64,000 bases of DNA from Prevotella sp. (GCA_017478025.1 JAFVGZ010000006.1:49416-113415), one strand, 5' to 3'. Shown: positions 1-9,600, counted from the first letter of the stretch. Notes: generated by a model not told the origin, from the letters alone. A program made the numbers and translations.

Positions 1-244
1 TTTTGTTCCGTCATCATCATGCTTTATTGTTAGTTCAACGCTGCAAATATACTCATTTTTATTGATTCAAAGGCTTGAAAAGAGGTTTTTTTGTGAAGGA
101 AGTTGCAAATTTCTAATCCTCATTTTGTGAAAGGGATATTTTTTCGGTAGTTTCGTAGGGTGTCCATTATGATGTATCGAGACATATTTATTTACCGGAC
201 ACCGATTCCACAAAAAAAAGAATGGTGGCAAAGTGACACATACG
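1..244. other. Left-edge noncoding stretch
   Basis: No gene is visible here. On the minus strand TATATTTG (44-51) fits the Bacteroidota -7 element TAnnTTTG and could drive a gene lying left of the window, but no -33 element sits at the usual spacing. Around 147-166 there is a single unit (GTAG...TAGGGTGTCC) that resembles the units of the 22-bp repeat array at 21074-21161. Confidence 0.3.
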
Positions 245-276
245 AAAAACGGTGCACCTCATGCGAGGTGCACCGT
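245..276 (-). terminator. Intrinsic terminator of the susCD pair
   Basis: A perfect 12-bp stem (249-260 with 265-276, four-base loop) is followed on the minus strand by five T (positions 249-245). It lies about 40 bp beyond the susD stop and so closes the susC-susD transcript. Confidence 0.85.
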
Positions 277-314
277 TGATTGTATTGATTAATGGATGAT
301 AATCTAACTGTAAA

Positions 315-2441
315 TTAGTATCCTGGGTTCTGCCACATACCGTCTGCTGTAGCGCTATATTGGAGAACGCCGTTAGCATCCTGTGTTGCTGGGCAGCTGA
401 TGACGTTGGTACATGCATCGAGCTGACTCAGAGGGATAGGACGATAGTAGTGGATGGCCTTGATGTTGCCTGATGCCTCTGCATTGCGAGCCTTGACGTA
501 GTCAATCAGCTTGTGAGTGCGCTTCAGGTCAAACCAGCGTGTGTATTCGCCACACAGCTCGATGGCGCGCTCCTGAAGGATTACGTCGATGTCAACGCTG
601 TTCTGTCCGAAGACTGCTGCCAGTGAGTTGTCCTTGCCCTCGATGGCACGTGCCTGACGAAGGGTGTTGATGGTCTTGAGAGCATCGCCGCCGGTCTTGA
701 GCTGGCACTCTGCCACGATGAGGTACATCTCTGCGAGACGGAAGACAACGCCGTCGCGATAGGAGAGGTCAAGGCAGAGATAGGTTGCGTCGTAAGGAGA
801 GTCAAGGAACTTCTTGATGCCTGGGTAAGAGTTCTTACCGCCAATCTTCTTGTTGTTGTAGCGGTCATCGCCATAGACGTCAGAAACAGCTTTTGCAGCT
901 GAGGTAGGCAGAGCTGTTGCATAGTCGCCAGAGGTGTAAACGGGGATGTCGCCACCATAAGCGAACTGGATGCGATAGCGGTCCTTTGCCCATGCCTGGA
1001 GTGCCTTGCCTTCTGCAGAGTTACCGTCAAGTTCGCTGTAGTAGATGGCTGTATCGCCGGCATTGAAGTAGTTGCCGTCACGTGCCAGAGCTGCTTCAGG
1101 TGTGTTGGCTGCGTCATAGATGAACTGACCCATCTTTGGATACTTGTCATGCTTGTTCTCCTCGAGGCCGGCTACGATGTTGTAGTGGGTGACGAGTGAG
1201 CCATCAAAGCGCTGGTCGGTGTTGCGGCCCTTTGCCAGAGTCTCCCACAGATAGAGAGAAGGCAGGTAGCGCGTGAAGCCGCGGCTGTAAGGAGAGTAGT
1301 ATGGAGCAACGAAGATGTCTTCGCCAGTCTTCTTACTCTTGATGTAAGATGAGGCCGTGTTGGTAGGACGGTTGAAGAGACAGTCGTTCTTGGCACCGTT
1401 ACCGAGGTCTGCCGTGTTACCGTTGTTCCAGGTAGGAACGAACATCAGATGATGTGCAGAACCGCCACGGGTGTAGCCGGTACGGGTGATGAGTGAGTTG
1501 AAGGTCAGGTTGTTACCGTTGGCATCTGTCTTATAACGGTAAGGGATGCAGTTTCCGACACCTTCGTCGTATGCATAGTAAACACCCCAGATGGCCTCAT
1601 TGTTCTTACCAACCTCGTTGTTGTCCATAGACCAAGTGTCGTTGTAACGGCTATAGAAGCTGGCACCGGCGTTGTCGATAACGTCCTGAGCACACTGCTG
1701 AGCTACGCCATACAGGGCGTTGTCGCCGAGCCATGATGCGCCGAAGAGAGCTACGCGTGCCTTGAGGGCCTCTGCAGCATACTTGGTAGGCAGCCAGTGG
1801 CTGTTAACGAGCTTCTTAGCATTGTTGGAGGGCAAGAGTTCAATAGCCAAATCCAGATCGTCAAGGATGTGATCCACTACCTCAGACTCAGGTACGCGGA
1901 CTGGGTTGGTCTTTGTAGCTGTCACACGCTCATCGTTGTAAGGGATAGGTCCCCACATCTGTACCATGTTGAAATAGTAGAGGGCACGGCAGAAACGCAC
2001 CTCACCCTCGTACTGGGTGGCTTGAGCATCTGTAATGACACCGTCTTTCAGACCCTTTTCGATGTAGTACAGGGCGTTGTTACATACATCGACAGCGTCG
2101 TAGTACATCTCCCAATACTGGTCGAAGCAAGGGTTGTTGTTTACTTCGTTATCAAGAGCTGCTGATGTGAACGTATAGGTGTTCAGCAGCATCTGCTTGT
2201 TGTCGGTACCAGTGTACCAAAGGTCAGATCCGGCATCGGCCAGACCAAGGGAAGGCTCCTTGCCCCACCAAGCTCTGGTGTAGGCATAACATGAATTGAC
2301 GAGGCCTGCCAATCCAGACTCTGAGCCGTAAATCAGGTCAGCGGTGTTACCGGTCTTGTTTTCCTCTTCCAGAAAGTCTGAACAAGAGGTGGCACCAGCC
2401 AGCACCGTTGCTGCCATTAAAAATCCATATATCTTTTTCAT
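315..2441 (-). CDS. SusD/RagB-family nutrient-binding outer-membrane lipoprotein
   Basis: Surface glycan- or nutrient-binding partner of the adjacent SusC-like transporter. The 708-residue protein starts with a lipoprotein signal whose lipobox ends at Cys20 (GATSC), followed by acidic SDFLEEE, the usual start of mature SusD proteins. The C-terminal part has the family pattern LAEMYLIVAEC, INTLRQAR and ILQERAIELCGEYTRWFDLKR. It is longer than Bacteroides SusD (about 550 residues), the extra length lying in the substrate-binding middle part. It follows susC by about 30 bp and ends at a strong hairpin terminator. No glycosidase, SusE/F or sensor gene adjoins the pair, so the substrate cannot be read from context. 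Family assignment is firm; ligand unknown. Confidence 0.95.
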   Translation of the reverse strand: MKKIYGFLMAATVLAGATSCSDFLEEENKTGNTADLIYGSESGLAGLVNSCYAYTRAWWGKEPSLGLADAGSDLWYTGTDNKQMLLNTYTFTSAALDNEVNNNPCFDQYWEMYYDAVDVCNNALYYIEKGLKDGVITDAQATQYEGEVRFCRALYYFNMVQMWGPIPYNDERVTATKTNPVRVPESEVVDHILDDLDLAIELLPSNNAKKLVNSHWLPTKYAAEALKARVALFGASWLGDNALYGVAQQCAQDVIDNAGASFYSRYNDTWSMDNNEVGKNNEAIWGVYYAYDEGVGNCIPYRYKTDANGNNLTFNSLITRTGYTRGGSAHHLMFVPTWNNGNTADLGNGAKNDCLFNRPTNTASSYIKSKKTGEDIFVAPYYSPYSRGFTRYLPSLYLWETLAKGRNTDQRFDGSLVTHYNIVAGLEENKHDKYPKMGQFIYDAANTPEAALARDGNYFNAGDTAIYYSELDGNSAEGKALQAWAKDRYRIQFAYGGDIPVYTSGDYATALPTSAAKAVSDVYGDDRYNNKKIGGKNSYPGIKKFLDSPYDATYLCLDLSYRDGVVFRLAEMYLIVAECQLKTGGDALKTINTLRQARAIEGKDNSLAAVFGQNSVDIDVILQERAIELCGEYTRWFDLKRTHKLIDYVKARNAEASGNIKAIHYYRPIPLSQLDACTNVISCPATQDANGVLQYSATADGMWQNPGY

Positions 2442-2474
2442 ACTTATTCTAATGTTAAATTGATCGTTTGTTGA

Positions 2475-5400
2475 TTAGAATTCGAGATTGAGACCGATTA
2501 CGACCTGTTTCTGCAGCGGGAAGGTGATGGCACCACCACGCTCTGGGTCATAAGAGTCGTTCAGACGGTTGAACGTGATAAAGTTCTTCAGAGAGCAGTA
2601 AACCTTTGCGTGGTTGATGTAAGCCTTCTTCAGCAGGGTCTGAGGCAGGTTATAGGTCAGCGTGATGTCCTTGATCTTGAAGAAGTCAGCCTTCTCATAG
2701 AGCAGGGATGTAGCATAGGCGCTATAGATAGCCTTCAGGTTTGCATGAGCATAGGTAGGAGCAGGAATGCGTGCACCCATGTTGTTGAGGGTCCAGTAAG
2801 GTACGTCTGCCCAGTTAGCATAGTTATCGTTCAGACCCAGGGCGTTGTTTGCCTCGTATGCGATGTAGCCGCCAAGACGTGCCATGCACTGGATAGAGAG
2901 CGAGAAGTCCTTGTAGGTGAACGTGTTGTTGAAACCGAGGATGTGCTTTGGTGAGCGGTTATAGACGCGACGGTCGTTGTCGGCATCAATCTTGCCATCA
3001 CCATTCTGGTCAACAATCTTCATTGTACCAGGTGTGCCGTAGCCTGCGATAGGTGCTTCGACTGTGATGCCCTTTGCCTCCATTTCGGCTACATAAGCCT
3101 CATACTCGCCTGGCATCCAGCAGCCGTTGCTCTCGTAGTCGTAGAAGATAGAAACGGGCTGGCCTACTATCAGGGCATTGTCGTATCTTACGATGTTCTT
3201 TTCAAGTCCGTCAGCCAGATATTTCACCTCATCTGTAGAGTGTGTGTATGACACGTTCAGATCCCAGTTGAAGCTCTTGGTGCGTACAGGAACTGCGTTG
3301 ATGGCAACCTCAATACCGCTACCCTTTGACTCACCGATGTTGGAAAGAACAGATGTGAAGACTTCTGATGCAGGAGAGCTCTTGTAGTAGAGCAGGTCCT
3401 TTGTCTTGGTTGTATAGAAGTCGATGGTACCGTTGATGCGACCACCCAGGAATCCGAAGTCAAGACCGATGTTGAGGGCTGAGGTCTTCTCCCAAGAGAG
3501 GTCAGGATTAGCCATGTTCATAGGGATGAAGTCGGTAGCGCTGTTAGGTGTTGTGGCGCTTACGAGTGCAGCGGTCTGGTAGGCATTGACGGCAGCATTA
3601 CCGGAGATACCCCAACCGATGCGCAGCTTCAGGTTGTCTAACCATGATTTAGATCCCTGCATGAACTTCTCCTCTGTGATACGCCAGCCTGCAGAAACAG
3701 AAGGGAATGCAGCCCACTTCTTGCCTGGAGCAAGCTGAGAGGCACCGTCGTAACGGACTGTAGCCTGGAAGAGGTAGCGGTCCATGAATGAGTAGTTAGC
3801 ACGGCCAAAGAAAGACACGAGAGAAGTCTTGGTGTAGCTTGAGCTTGGGTCTTGGTTAGCCTGAATCTTTGTTACGTCATAGAAGGCGTTGTTGTAGTAG
3901 TGCTCCTGTCCGGCTGTACCGGCATAACCGAGGCCTTCAGAAACGGTCTTCTGCAACTCATGACCCACGAGGATGCCAAGGTCGTGCAACTTGTTGAATG
4001 TGGTGTTGTAGTTGACCGTGTTCTGCCAAACGAGCTTGTTGGTGAAAGCCTGGTCGTTAGAGATATAGGTCGTGGTAGGTGACTGGAAGCGTCCTACAGA
4101 CATGTAGTCCTGATAGACACCTGTACGCGAGTTGTTGCGGTCGAAAGAGAAGAGAGACTTAGCTACGAGACCGGTGATCGGGGTGAGCTGGATGTAGCCG
4201 CTGCCGAGGAAACGGGTGGTCTGTATGTTTCTCTTGTAGTTGTCGCCCTCGTCCTGCAGTGGGTTGACGTGTGAGTCATACCAAGGGTTAGGCTTGATGT
4301 TCACGGTACCGTCGTTCAGATAGGCGTGAGTGATGGTGGTCATCTTACGGGCTGCGTTGAACACACCTGTTCTGGTGTTGTGGTCCTTATAGGTGAAGGC
4401 CATGCTGGCACCTACCTTTACCACCTTATTTATAATATGATCCACATTCAGACGTCCGTTGTAGCGGTCCATGGCGTCGCTCTTCTGCAGACCCTTGTCA
4501 AACATGGCTGCGAATGAGAGAGAGACGTTGGTCTTATCGTTACCGCCGCTGACGCTGGCCTCATAGTTCTGTGTTGTAGAGTTCTGGAGAATGAGGTCAT
4601 ACCAGTTAACGAAGCTACCGTTCTTGATAATGTCGGTCTGCAGAGTTCCGTCTGCGATGGCTGTATTACCAAAGACATCTTCGTAGTTATGGGTGCCCCA
4701 TGTGCCGTTAGTGATGTAATCATCATAGTTGGCGCGATCAACATAGAGGTTCACCTCGTCCATGCCCGTCTTGTTGCGAACGTCGCTGGTAGGGCTGTTG
4801 AAAGACAGGTAGCCATTGAAGTTGATTCTCGTCTTACCAGCCTTACCGCGCTTGGTGGTGATGATGATGACACCGTTGGCACCCTTCGTACCATAGATGG
4901 CGGTAGAAGACGCATCCTTCAGGACATCCATTGACTCGATGTCGTTGGCAGGGATATCGAGGGTAGAGCCATACTCCACTCCGTCCACGATAATCAGAGG
5001 TGCGTTGCTGGCAGAGATAGAACGATTACCACGAAGGGTGATGTTTACGCCGGCACCGGCCTGACCGCTGCTCTGTGTGAGGTCAAGTCCTGGAACCTTT
5101 GCCTGCATGGCCTGCATGGCATTGGCTGCTGCTACATTGGCTATGTCCTCAGCCTTGATTGAAGATACGGCACCTGTCAGGTCCTTCTTCTTCATCGTAC
5201 CGTAACCGACAACTACGACTTCGTCAAGACCCATAGCATCTTCTTCCAAGGTTACATTGAAACTGCTCTTACCGGCAACAGGAATCTTCTGATCCTTGAA
5301 GCCTACGTAAGAGATCTTCAGAACACCATTCTCGGGAACTTTCTGAATGGTGAATTTACCATCGATGTCGGTTACAGTACCACTTGTGGTTCCGTCAACG

Positions 5401-5534
5401 AGGATATTAACACCAATCATGGGCTCACCTGTAGCATCCACCACAGTACCTGTGACTGTCTTCTGAGCATAGCTGACGAAGCAGAACACAGACAAAAGCA
5501 TAGCCATAAAGGCTCTTTTGATTTGATGATTCAT
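2475..5534 (-). CDS. SusC/RagA-family TonB-dependent outer-membrane transporter
   Basis: Imports an oligosaccharide or similar nutrient across the outer membrane using TonB energy, with the SusD lipoprotein as lid. The 1019-residue protein has a signal peptide (cut near residue 23), a carboxypeptidase-regulatory-like domain (about 25-100, VTGTVVDATGEPMIGVNILV), the SusC signature LDEVVVVGYGTMKKKDLTG near residue 105, a plug domain (DASSTAIYGTKGANGVIIITTK) and a beta-barrel ending in the aromatic residue of GLNLEF. Length is normal for the family. A TAACTTTG promoter element lies about 60 bp upstream. A carbohydrate is the default guess; peptide uptake as in RagAB is possible. Confidence 0.96.
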   Translation of the reverse strand: MNHQIKRAFMAMLLSVFCFVSYAQKTVTGTVVDATGEPMIGVNILVDGTTSGTVTDIDGKFTIQKVPENGVLKISYVGFKDQKIPVAGKSSFNVTLEEDAMGLDEVVVVGYGTMKKKDLTGAVSSIKAEDIANVAAANAMQAMQAKVPGLDLTQSSGQAGAGVNITLRGNRSISASNAPLIIVDGVEYGSTLDIPANDIESMDVLKDASSTAIYGTKGANGVIIITTKRGKAGKTRINFNGYLSFNSPTSDVRNKTGMDEVNLYVDRANYDDYITNGTWGTHNYEDVFGNTAIADGTLQTDIIKNGSFVNWYDLILQNSTTQNYEASVSGGNDKTNVSLSFAAMFDKGLQKSDAMDRYNGRLNVDHIINKVVKVGASMAFTYKDHNTRTGVFNAARKMTTITHAYLNDGTVNIKPNPWYDSHVNPLQDEGDNYKRNIQTTRFLGSGYIQLTPITGLVAKSLFSFDRNNSRTGVYQDYMSVGRFQSPTTTYISNDQAFTNKLVWQNTVNYNTTFNKLHDLGILVGHELQKTVSEGLGYAGTAGQEHYYNNAFYDVTKIQANQDPSSSYTKTSLVSFFGRANYSFMDRYLFQATVRYDGASQLAPGKKWAAFPSVSAGWRITEEKFMQGSKSWLDNLKLRIGWGISGNAAVNAYQTAALVSATTPNSATDFIPMNMANPDLSWEKTSALNIGLDFGFLGGRINGTIDFYTTKTKDLLYYKSSPASEVFTSVLSNIGESKGSGIEVAINAVPVRTKSFNWDLNVSYTHSTDEVKYLADGLEKNIVRYDNALIVGQPVSIFYDYESNGCWMPGEYEAYVAEMEAKGITVEAPIAGYGTPGTMKIVDQNGDGKIDADNDRRVYNRSPKHILGFNNTFTYKDFSLSIQCMARLGGYIAYEANNALGLNDNYANWADVPYWTLNNMGARIPAPTYAHANLKAIYSAYATSLLYEKADFFKIKDITLTYNLPQTLLKKAYINHAKVYCSLKNFITFNRLNDSYDPERGGAITFPLQKQVVIGLNLEF

Positions 5535-5596
5535 ACACGTTTGTTTTAGTTAAACATTGTTGGTTAGTTAGAGAATAAAAAAATCTAAATCGGGCA

Positions 5597-5604
5597 CAAA
5601 GTTA
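5597..5604 (-). promoter_or_regulatory. Promoter -7 element for susC
   Basis: TAACTTTG on the minus strand (CAAAGTTA on plus) matches TAnnTTTG. It would place the transcription start near 5590, with about 55 nt of leader before the susC ATG at 5534. The -33 element is not well conserved (TGG near 5627 rather than TTG). Confidence 0.65.
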
Positions 5605-6498
5605 CATATTTATTTGCAAATAAAAACCATTTTTGGTTCTTTTTTTTGAAAAATATGCAAAATAAACGAAAGGGAGCGACAGGATTCTTTTGTCTGAGCC
5701 TAGAAAAACATGATTTCAGTCGCCGATGAGGATAAGGATATTAATGTGGCGACTCTGACATCTATTTTCAAGTGTCTTAGGTCTCGTATGTTGGTTGTTT
5801 ATGTTATTGGGCCCTTTTACGTTTTTTTCTTCTTTCTCCTCTCCTTTTTCGGTAATGGGCGGGGTGTGGGAATGTTGTATAAGTCCTATGCATGATTTTG
5901 CAAAAACTTCCTATGAAAAAACCTCTAATAAATCGGGAAAACTGCTTCTGGAAAGCCAATATGACCTTCCGTCGTGTCGCCGAGTAACTTTTACACCCTT
6001 AAAGTTACTCTAGAACACCCTTAAAGTTACTCGGCGACACCCCTAAAGTTACTCGCGGACATGCTTAAAACTTACCCATCTTGCGGCTTTGTTGTTCTAT
6101 ATTTACCCTTCGGAAAACTGTATTTTAACACTTCAAAAAGCAAAATCCACTATGTCAGCGAGTTACGGGAATTGTTCATTTTAACGTTTATACACGAGCT
6201 GCAGATTTTTCGTGGAAAATATGCGCCTGTAGAGCACGAATAATTATGCAAAATCTGCATAAATGTCATTTTTGTCCTATTGCCCGCAGGCTGCAGGTGC
6301 ATCAAGGTGAATATCTTAATCTGCATCCGAATCTTTATGCGGGTTCTATCAATTCCCGTCCCGATACATTTCTTCTGTGGGGATTTTCTTCGCACAGCAC
6401 TCTATGACGCTTGCATGCAAGAACTCCTCCCAAAACCTTATTTTTTATCAAATGTAAAAAAAATAGGGAAAAGCCTACCGTATGTTAGGGATTTTCTT
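5605..6498. other. Large noncoding region upstream of susC
   Basis: No convincing gene: the open frames here are short and of low-complexity composition. It contains the 22-bp array (5993-6080), a short inverted repeat AGTCGCC...GGCGACT (about 5717-5754), and at about 6385-6428 one copy of a dispersed motif GACGCTTGC...GCAAGAACT that recurs near 40975, 42010, 46480 and 61990. Confidence 0.5.
5993..6080. repeat. Four-copy 22-bp tandem array (ACACCCTTAAAGTTACTC)
   Basis: Units start at 5993, 6015, 6037 and 6059, an exact 22-bp period. The first 18 bases are nearly identical in three copies and decayed in the fourth. An inverted half-unit (GAGTAACTTTTA) lies directly left of the first copy. The reverse complement GAGTAACTTTAAGGGTGT shares AGTAACTT with a second array near 40209. 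Twenty-two bp is about two helical turns, as expected for side-by-side protein sites; the function is unknown. Confidence 0.8.
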
Positions 6499-6530
6499 TA
6501 ATTTTGCAAATGAAATAGTGATTATCTTTG
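6499..6530 (+). promoter_or_regulatory. Two candidate -7 elements before the Tyr/Trp/Gly-rich protein
   Basis: TAATTTTG at 6499-6506 and TATCTTTG at 6523-6530 both fit TAnnTTTG. The second would start RNA near 6537, making a start codon at 6540 almost leaderless, so the ATG at 6552 or 6558 is the better translation start. Confidence 0.5.
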
Positions 6531-6551
6531 CAACGAGAAATGATAAAAAGT

Positions 6552-7571
6552 ATGAATATGAGAAAGTTTTTCGTAGCCTTTTTGAGCGTTTTTGCCCTAA
6601 ACGTGGCAGCGCAGGACGATGACATGTATGTGGATGTTACAGCCAAGCCACAGCCTGCTCCCGTGTATAGCGTGCAACGCCCGCAGACTGTCTATAGGCC
6701 TGCGGTGGTGGTGGAGGAAACGTTTTCTCCTGATGATTATTGTGGCTCTACGCGCAGCGTGGATGAGTATAACAGACGGGGTGCTTATCGCCGTTCCTAT
6801 CAGCAGTCGGCAACGGACAGTACGAAGGTGGGCACAGGTTCGGACATCGTGATGCTGGACTCTATGAAGGGCGGCTCTGCGATGTATCGTGACTCTCTGC
6901 AACGTGCCGACCGCCATAGCGAGACGAAGGATTATGACTGCTATGACCGCATGCGCAGGTTTGACGGCTATAGGAACTATACCGTAGTGGTGCTGGATGA
7001 TCCTTGGTATTATCGTCCATACTATAATTCATGGTATTCGTGGTATGACCCCTGGTATGACCCTTGGTACTGGTCTTGGTATGACCCATGGTGGTATGGC
7101 GGCTGGTATTCTGGCTGGTATGGCTACTGGGGCCCAAGCTGGCGAGTTGGCTGGGGCAGCTGGTATGCAGGTGGCGGCTGGTACGGCCCGTATCGTTATG
7201 GTCCATACAGATATGGCGGCTATGTGGCACACAGAGGCTATTATGGCGGCGCACGTATGAGAGGCAGAGACGGTTCGGTGGCAGGCAGATATCGCGGCAC
7301 GTTCCATCGTAATCGCATGAGCGATACGTATTCGCGCGGCTCGCGTGGCACCTATGGCTCACGTAGCTCTCAGGGCCGATCTACTGGCAGCTATTCACCG
7401 AGCCGTAGCGGTAACATAAATTACGGCAATATGTCGCGTGGCAGCAGTATGGGTACTCGCAGCAGCGGCAGCATGGGCAGCGGTATGTCACGCGGCAGCA
7501 TGGGTGGCGGTATGTCACGAGGCGGCATGGGTGGCGGTATGTCACGAGGCGGTGGAATGGGAAGACATTAA
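6552..7571 (+). CDS. Secreted Tyr/Trp/Gly/Met-rich low-complexity protein
   Basis: Function not recognised. The start is ATG 6552 or ATG 6558; both give a signal peptide (MRKFFVAFLSVFALNVAAQ). The mature part has three zones: a Pro/Tyr/Arg N-terminal third; a block around residues 145-230 very rich in Trp, Tyr, Pro and Gly, with repeats such as WYDPWYDPWYWSWYDPWW; and a Ser/Arg/Gly/Met C-terminus ending in GGMGGGMSR repeats coded by a 27-bp tandem repeat (about 7496-7560). The composition suggests a disordered surface, adhesive or matrix-associated protein. It precedes the OmpP1/FadL-type gene in the same direction, with a 230-bp repeat-filled gap. The tandem repeat makes length variation between strains likely. 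Confidence 0.8.
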   Translation: MNMRKFFVAFLSVFALNVAAQDDDMYVDVTAKPQPAPVYSVQRPQTVYRPAVVVEETFSPDDYCGSTRSVDEYNRRGAYRRSYQQSATDSTKVGTGSDIVMLDSMKGGSAMYRDSLQRADRHSETKDYDCYDRMRRFDGYRNYTVVVLDDPWYYRPYYNSWYSWYDPWYDPWYWSWYDPWWYGGWYSGWYGYWGPSWRVGWGSWYAGGGWYGPYRYGPYRYGGYVAHRGYYGGARMRGRDGSVAGRYRGTFHRNRMSDTYSRGSRGTYGSRSSQGRSTGSYSPSRSGNINYGNMSRGSSMGTRSSGSMGSGMSRGSMGGGMSRGGMGGGMSRGGGMGRH

Positions 7572-7623
7572 ATTAAAAATTAATAATTAATAATTCAAAA
7601 TTCATAATTGTGCCCATTCCTTC

Positions 7624-7780
7624 AGCTCCCTTCTTATAGGGGGAGGGAAGCCCCCCACCGGTTCCACTTTTCGGGGGAGGGACGTGAACATTCGATATGC
7701 CAATATGACGAGGGTGGCGATATGTTGATATAACAAAGGGACAATATGTCGATATGTCGGTATGTCGCGATAGAAAAATA
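7624..7780. repeat. G/C-rich palindromic repeat plus GATATGTCG repeats
   Basis: At 7624-7688 lies a copy of a dispersed element built from GGGGGAGGG and CCCCCCACC arms ending in GGGACGTGAA. It is followed (about 7692-7780) by irregular repeats of CGATATGTCGATAT type. The same pair of elements, in the same order, follows the next gene at 9390-9575. Confidence 0.7.
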
Positions 7781-7803
7781 ATAAATCATTAAATACATAG
7801 ATC

Positions 7804-9387
7804 ATGAAACGTATCTTTATTTTCGCAGCAATGATGATGTCTCTTAACGCAATGGCTCAGGAGACATATGAGAGTGCACAGTTAGCCACGGAGGACCTCA
7901 ACGGTACGTCGCGCTACATAGGTATGGGTGGCGCGATGGAGGCTCTGGGAGCTGATATCTCGACTATGCATACCAATCCCGCAGGTGTCGGCATGTTGCG
8001 TAAATCGTGGATTGGAATTACGGCTGGCGCTACCATTCAGCAGGGTAATGGCAATGTGAATGGGATATTTAACAAGACAGGCGTGACGAATGCAGACCTG
8101 GACCAGGTGGGCTTTGTCTATTCCACTACTACGAGGAAGGGTAATACCCTGAACCTGGGCTTTAACTTTAAGAAGAACCGTAACTTTAACGAGGTACTTA
8201 CCGCAACGAACCGTCTGTATGAGGCTTCGGCAAGCACCAAGTCGGCTATAGGCAAGATTGTGGGACGGTATAACTATTCTGACTACTTGGTGAACGAGGT
8301 GTTCAATGCGCAAATCAGCGATGGTGAGACTGCAGGTTATGCTGTGGCAGACTCATACGCGTTCTCGTCTATCAACGACGGTTACATAGGAGAGTATGCG
8401 TTTAACATTAGCGGCAGTATAGGTAATCGTGTTTATCTTGGTCTGGGTGTGGGCGTTAAGTCTGTTCACTATCAGGCGGATTCTGAGTATGCTGAAACTC
8501 TGCTGGATGCCTTTGATGATTATCGCGGCGACCTGAGCATATCTGATTGGCGAAAGATTACAGGTACGGGTGTTGACGTGAAGTTTGGGGCCATTTTCCG
8601 CCCAATAGAGGCTTCGCCATTCCGCTTAGGTCTGTATATTAATACTCCGACGTGGTATAGGCTGACATGCCGGACGGAGCAGAGCGCGTCGTTCTTTGTG
8701 GACCCAAATAACAACGTGGATGTGCAGACGGGTAAGGTGCTCGTGGATGATACCTACGGCAACTCTACGAAGTGGGACTATAACGTGAATACCCCTTGGA
8801 AGTTTGGCGTCTCTTTGGGCCACACGATAGCAAATATGTTTGCCATCGGTCTGACATACCAGTATTCGGACTATAGCGCCATAGACAACCGTCGCGCTTC
8901 TATAGACACTTATGACTATGTTGACGGTTGGGGCTGGGGCTACACGGAGTCTTACAGGACGTCGTATAGCGATAATGTGATGAACCGCAACACGGAGAGA
9001 TCCCTGAAGGGTGTGAGCCTTCTGAAGCTGGGCTTTGAGGCAAAGCCTGTGCCAGAGGTGGCTATAAGGTTGGGATATAACTATCAGAGTGCTATCTATG
9101 ATAAGAACGGTACCAAGGAGACAACGCTCGACACGGACGGTAGCTATCTCGCTTCAAATTCTTTCACCAATTGGGGTGACACGCACAGGATTACGTTTGG
9201 CTTAGGCTTTAAGCTGGGTCCAAGCCTGAACCTTGATATGGCTTATCAGTATGCCACAACGAAGGGTGACTACTATCCTTTTGAGAAGATGACCGAGACG
9301 AGCAGTACTGTAGGTAATATCCCTGTATCTACGGAGGTCAAGGACAACCGTCACCAGCTGAGCGCTACGCTGGGGTATAGATTCTAA
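7804..9387 (+). CDS. OmpP1/FadL-family outer-membrane protein
   Basis: A 527-residue beta-barrel protein with a clean signal peptide (cut after MAQ, near residue 19). The N-terminus RYIGMGGAMEALGADISTM followed by NPAG is the hallmark of the OmpP1/FadL/PorV-like group, where the N-terminal segment plugs the barrel. The rest is alternating amphipathic strands with many aromatic residues, ending in a typical barrel terminus (LGYRF). Bacteroidota relatives are often labelled hemin receptor or long-chain fatty-acid transporter without proof; hydrophobic substrate uptake is the family expectation. It ends at a bidirectional terminator facing thrS. Confidence 0.88.
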   Translation: MKRIFIFAAMMMSLNAMAQETYESAQLATEDLNGTSRYIGMGGAMEALGADISTMHTNPAGVGMLRKSWIGITAGATIQQGNGNVNGIFNKTGVTNADLDQVGFVYSTTTRKGNTLNLGFNFKKNRNFNEVLTATNRLYEASASTKSAIGKIVGRYNYSDYLVNEVFNAQISDGETAGYAVADSYAFSSINDGYIGEYAFNISGSIGNRVYLGLGVGVKSVHYQADSEYAETLLDAFDDYRGDLSISDWRKITGTGVDVKFGAIFRPIEASPFRLGLYINTPTWYRLTCRTEQSASFFVDPNNNVDVQTGKVLVDDTYGNSTKWDYNVNTPWKFGVSLGHTIANMFAIGLTYQYSDYSAIDNRRASIDTYDYVDGWGWGYTESYRTSYSDNVMNRNTERSLKGVSLLKLGFEAKPVPEVAIRLGYNYQSAIYDKNGTKETTLDTDGSYLASNSFTNWGDTHRITFGLGFKLGPSLNLDMAYQYATTKGDYYPFEKMTETSSTVGNIPVSTEVKDNRHQLSATLGYRF

Positions 9388-9600
9388 AAACCTCACCCCC
9401 CGGCCCCCTCTCCCAAGGCGAGGGGGAGAGCCCCCCACCAGCTCCCCCCAAGGGGGGAGGGACGTGAATTGAGAGGATGATGATAAGTCGATATGTCGAT
9501 ATAACAATATCACGATATCACGACATCACGATATGTTGATGTGACGATATCACGATATAACGAGATGTCGATGTGTGAGGTATCAAGGCATCAATAGTTA
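9388..9600. repeat. Second copy of the palindromic plus GATATGTCG repeat pair
   Basis: 9390-9468 holds the G/C-rich element (CCTCACCCCC...GGGGGAGGGACGTGAA) and 9478-9575 a run of CGATATCACGATAT-like units. The latter can fold back on itself many ways. No gene lies here. Confidence 0.7.

Noticed and set aside
5993-6080. CRISPR array
   Set aside because: Units are 22 bp tandem with about 4 bp between cores, not repeats separated by unique spacers, and no cas genes are present.
5710-6243. Several short frames of about 60-75 codons between susC and the Trp/Tyr-rich gene
   Set aside because: Low-complexity peptides overlapping one another in different frames, including the repeat array; no coding pattern.
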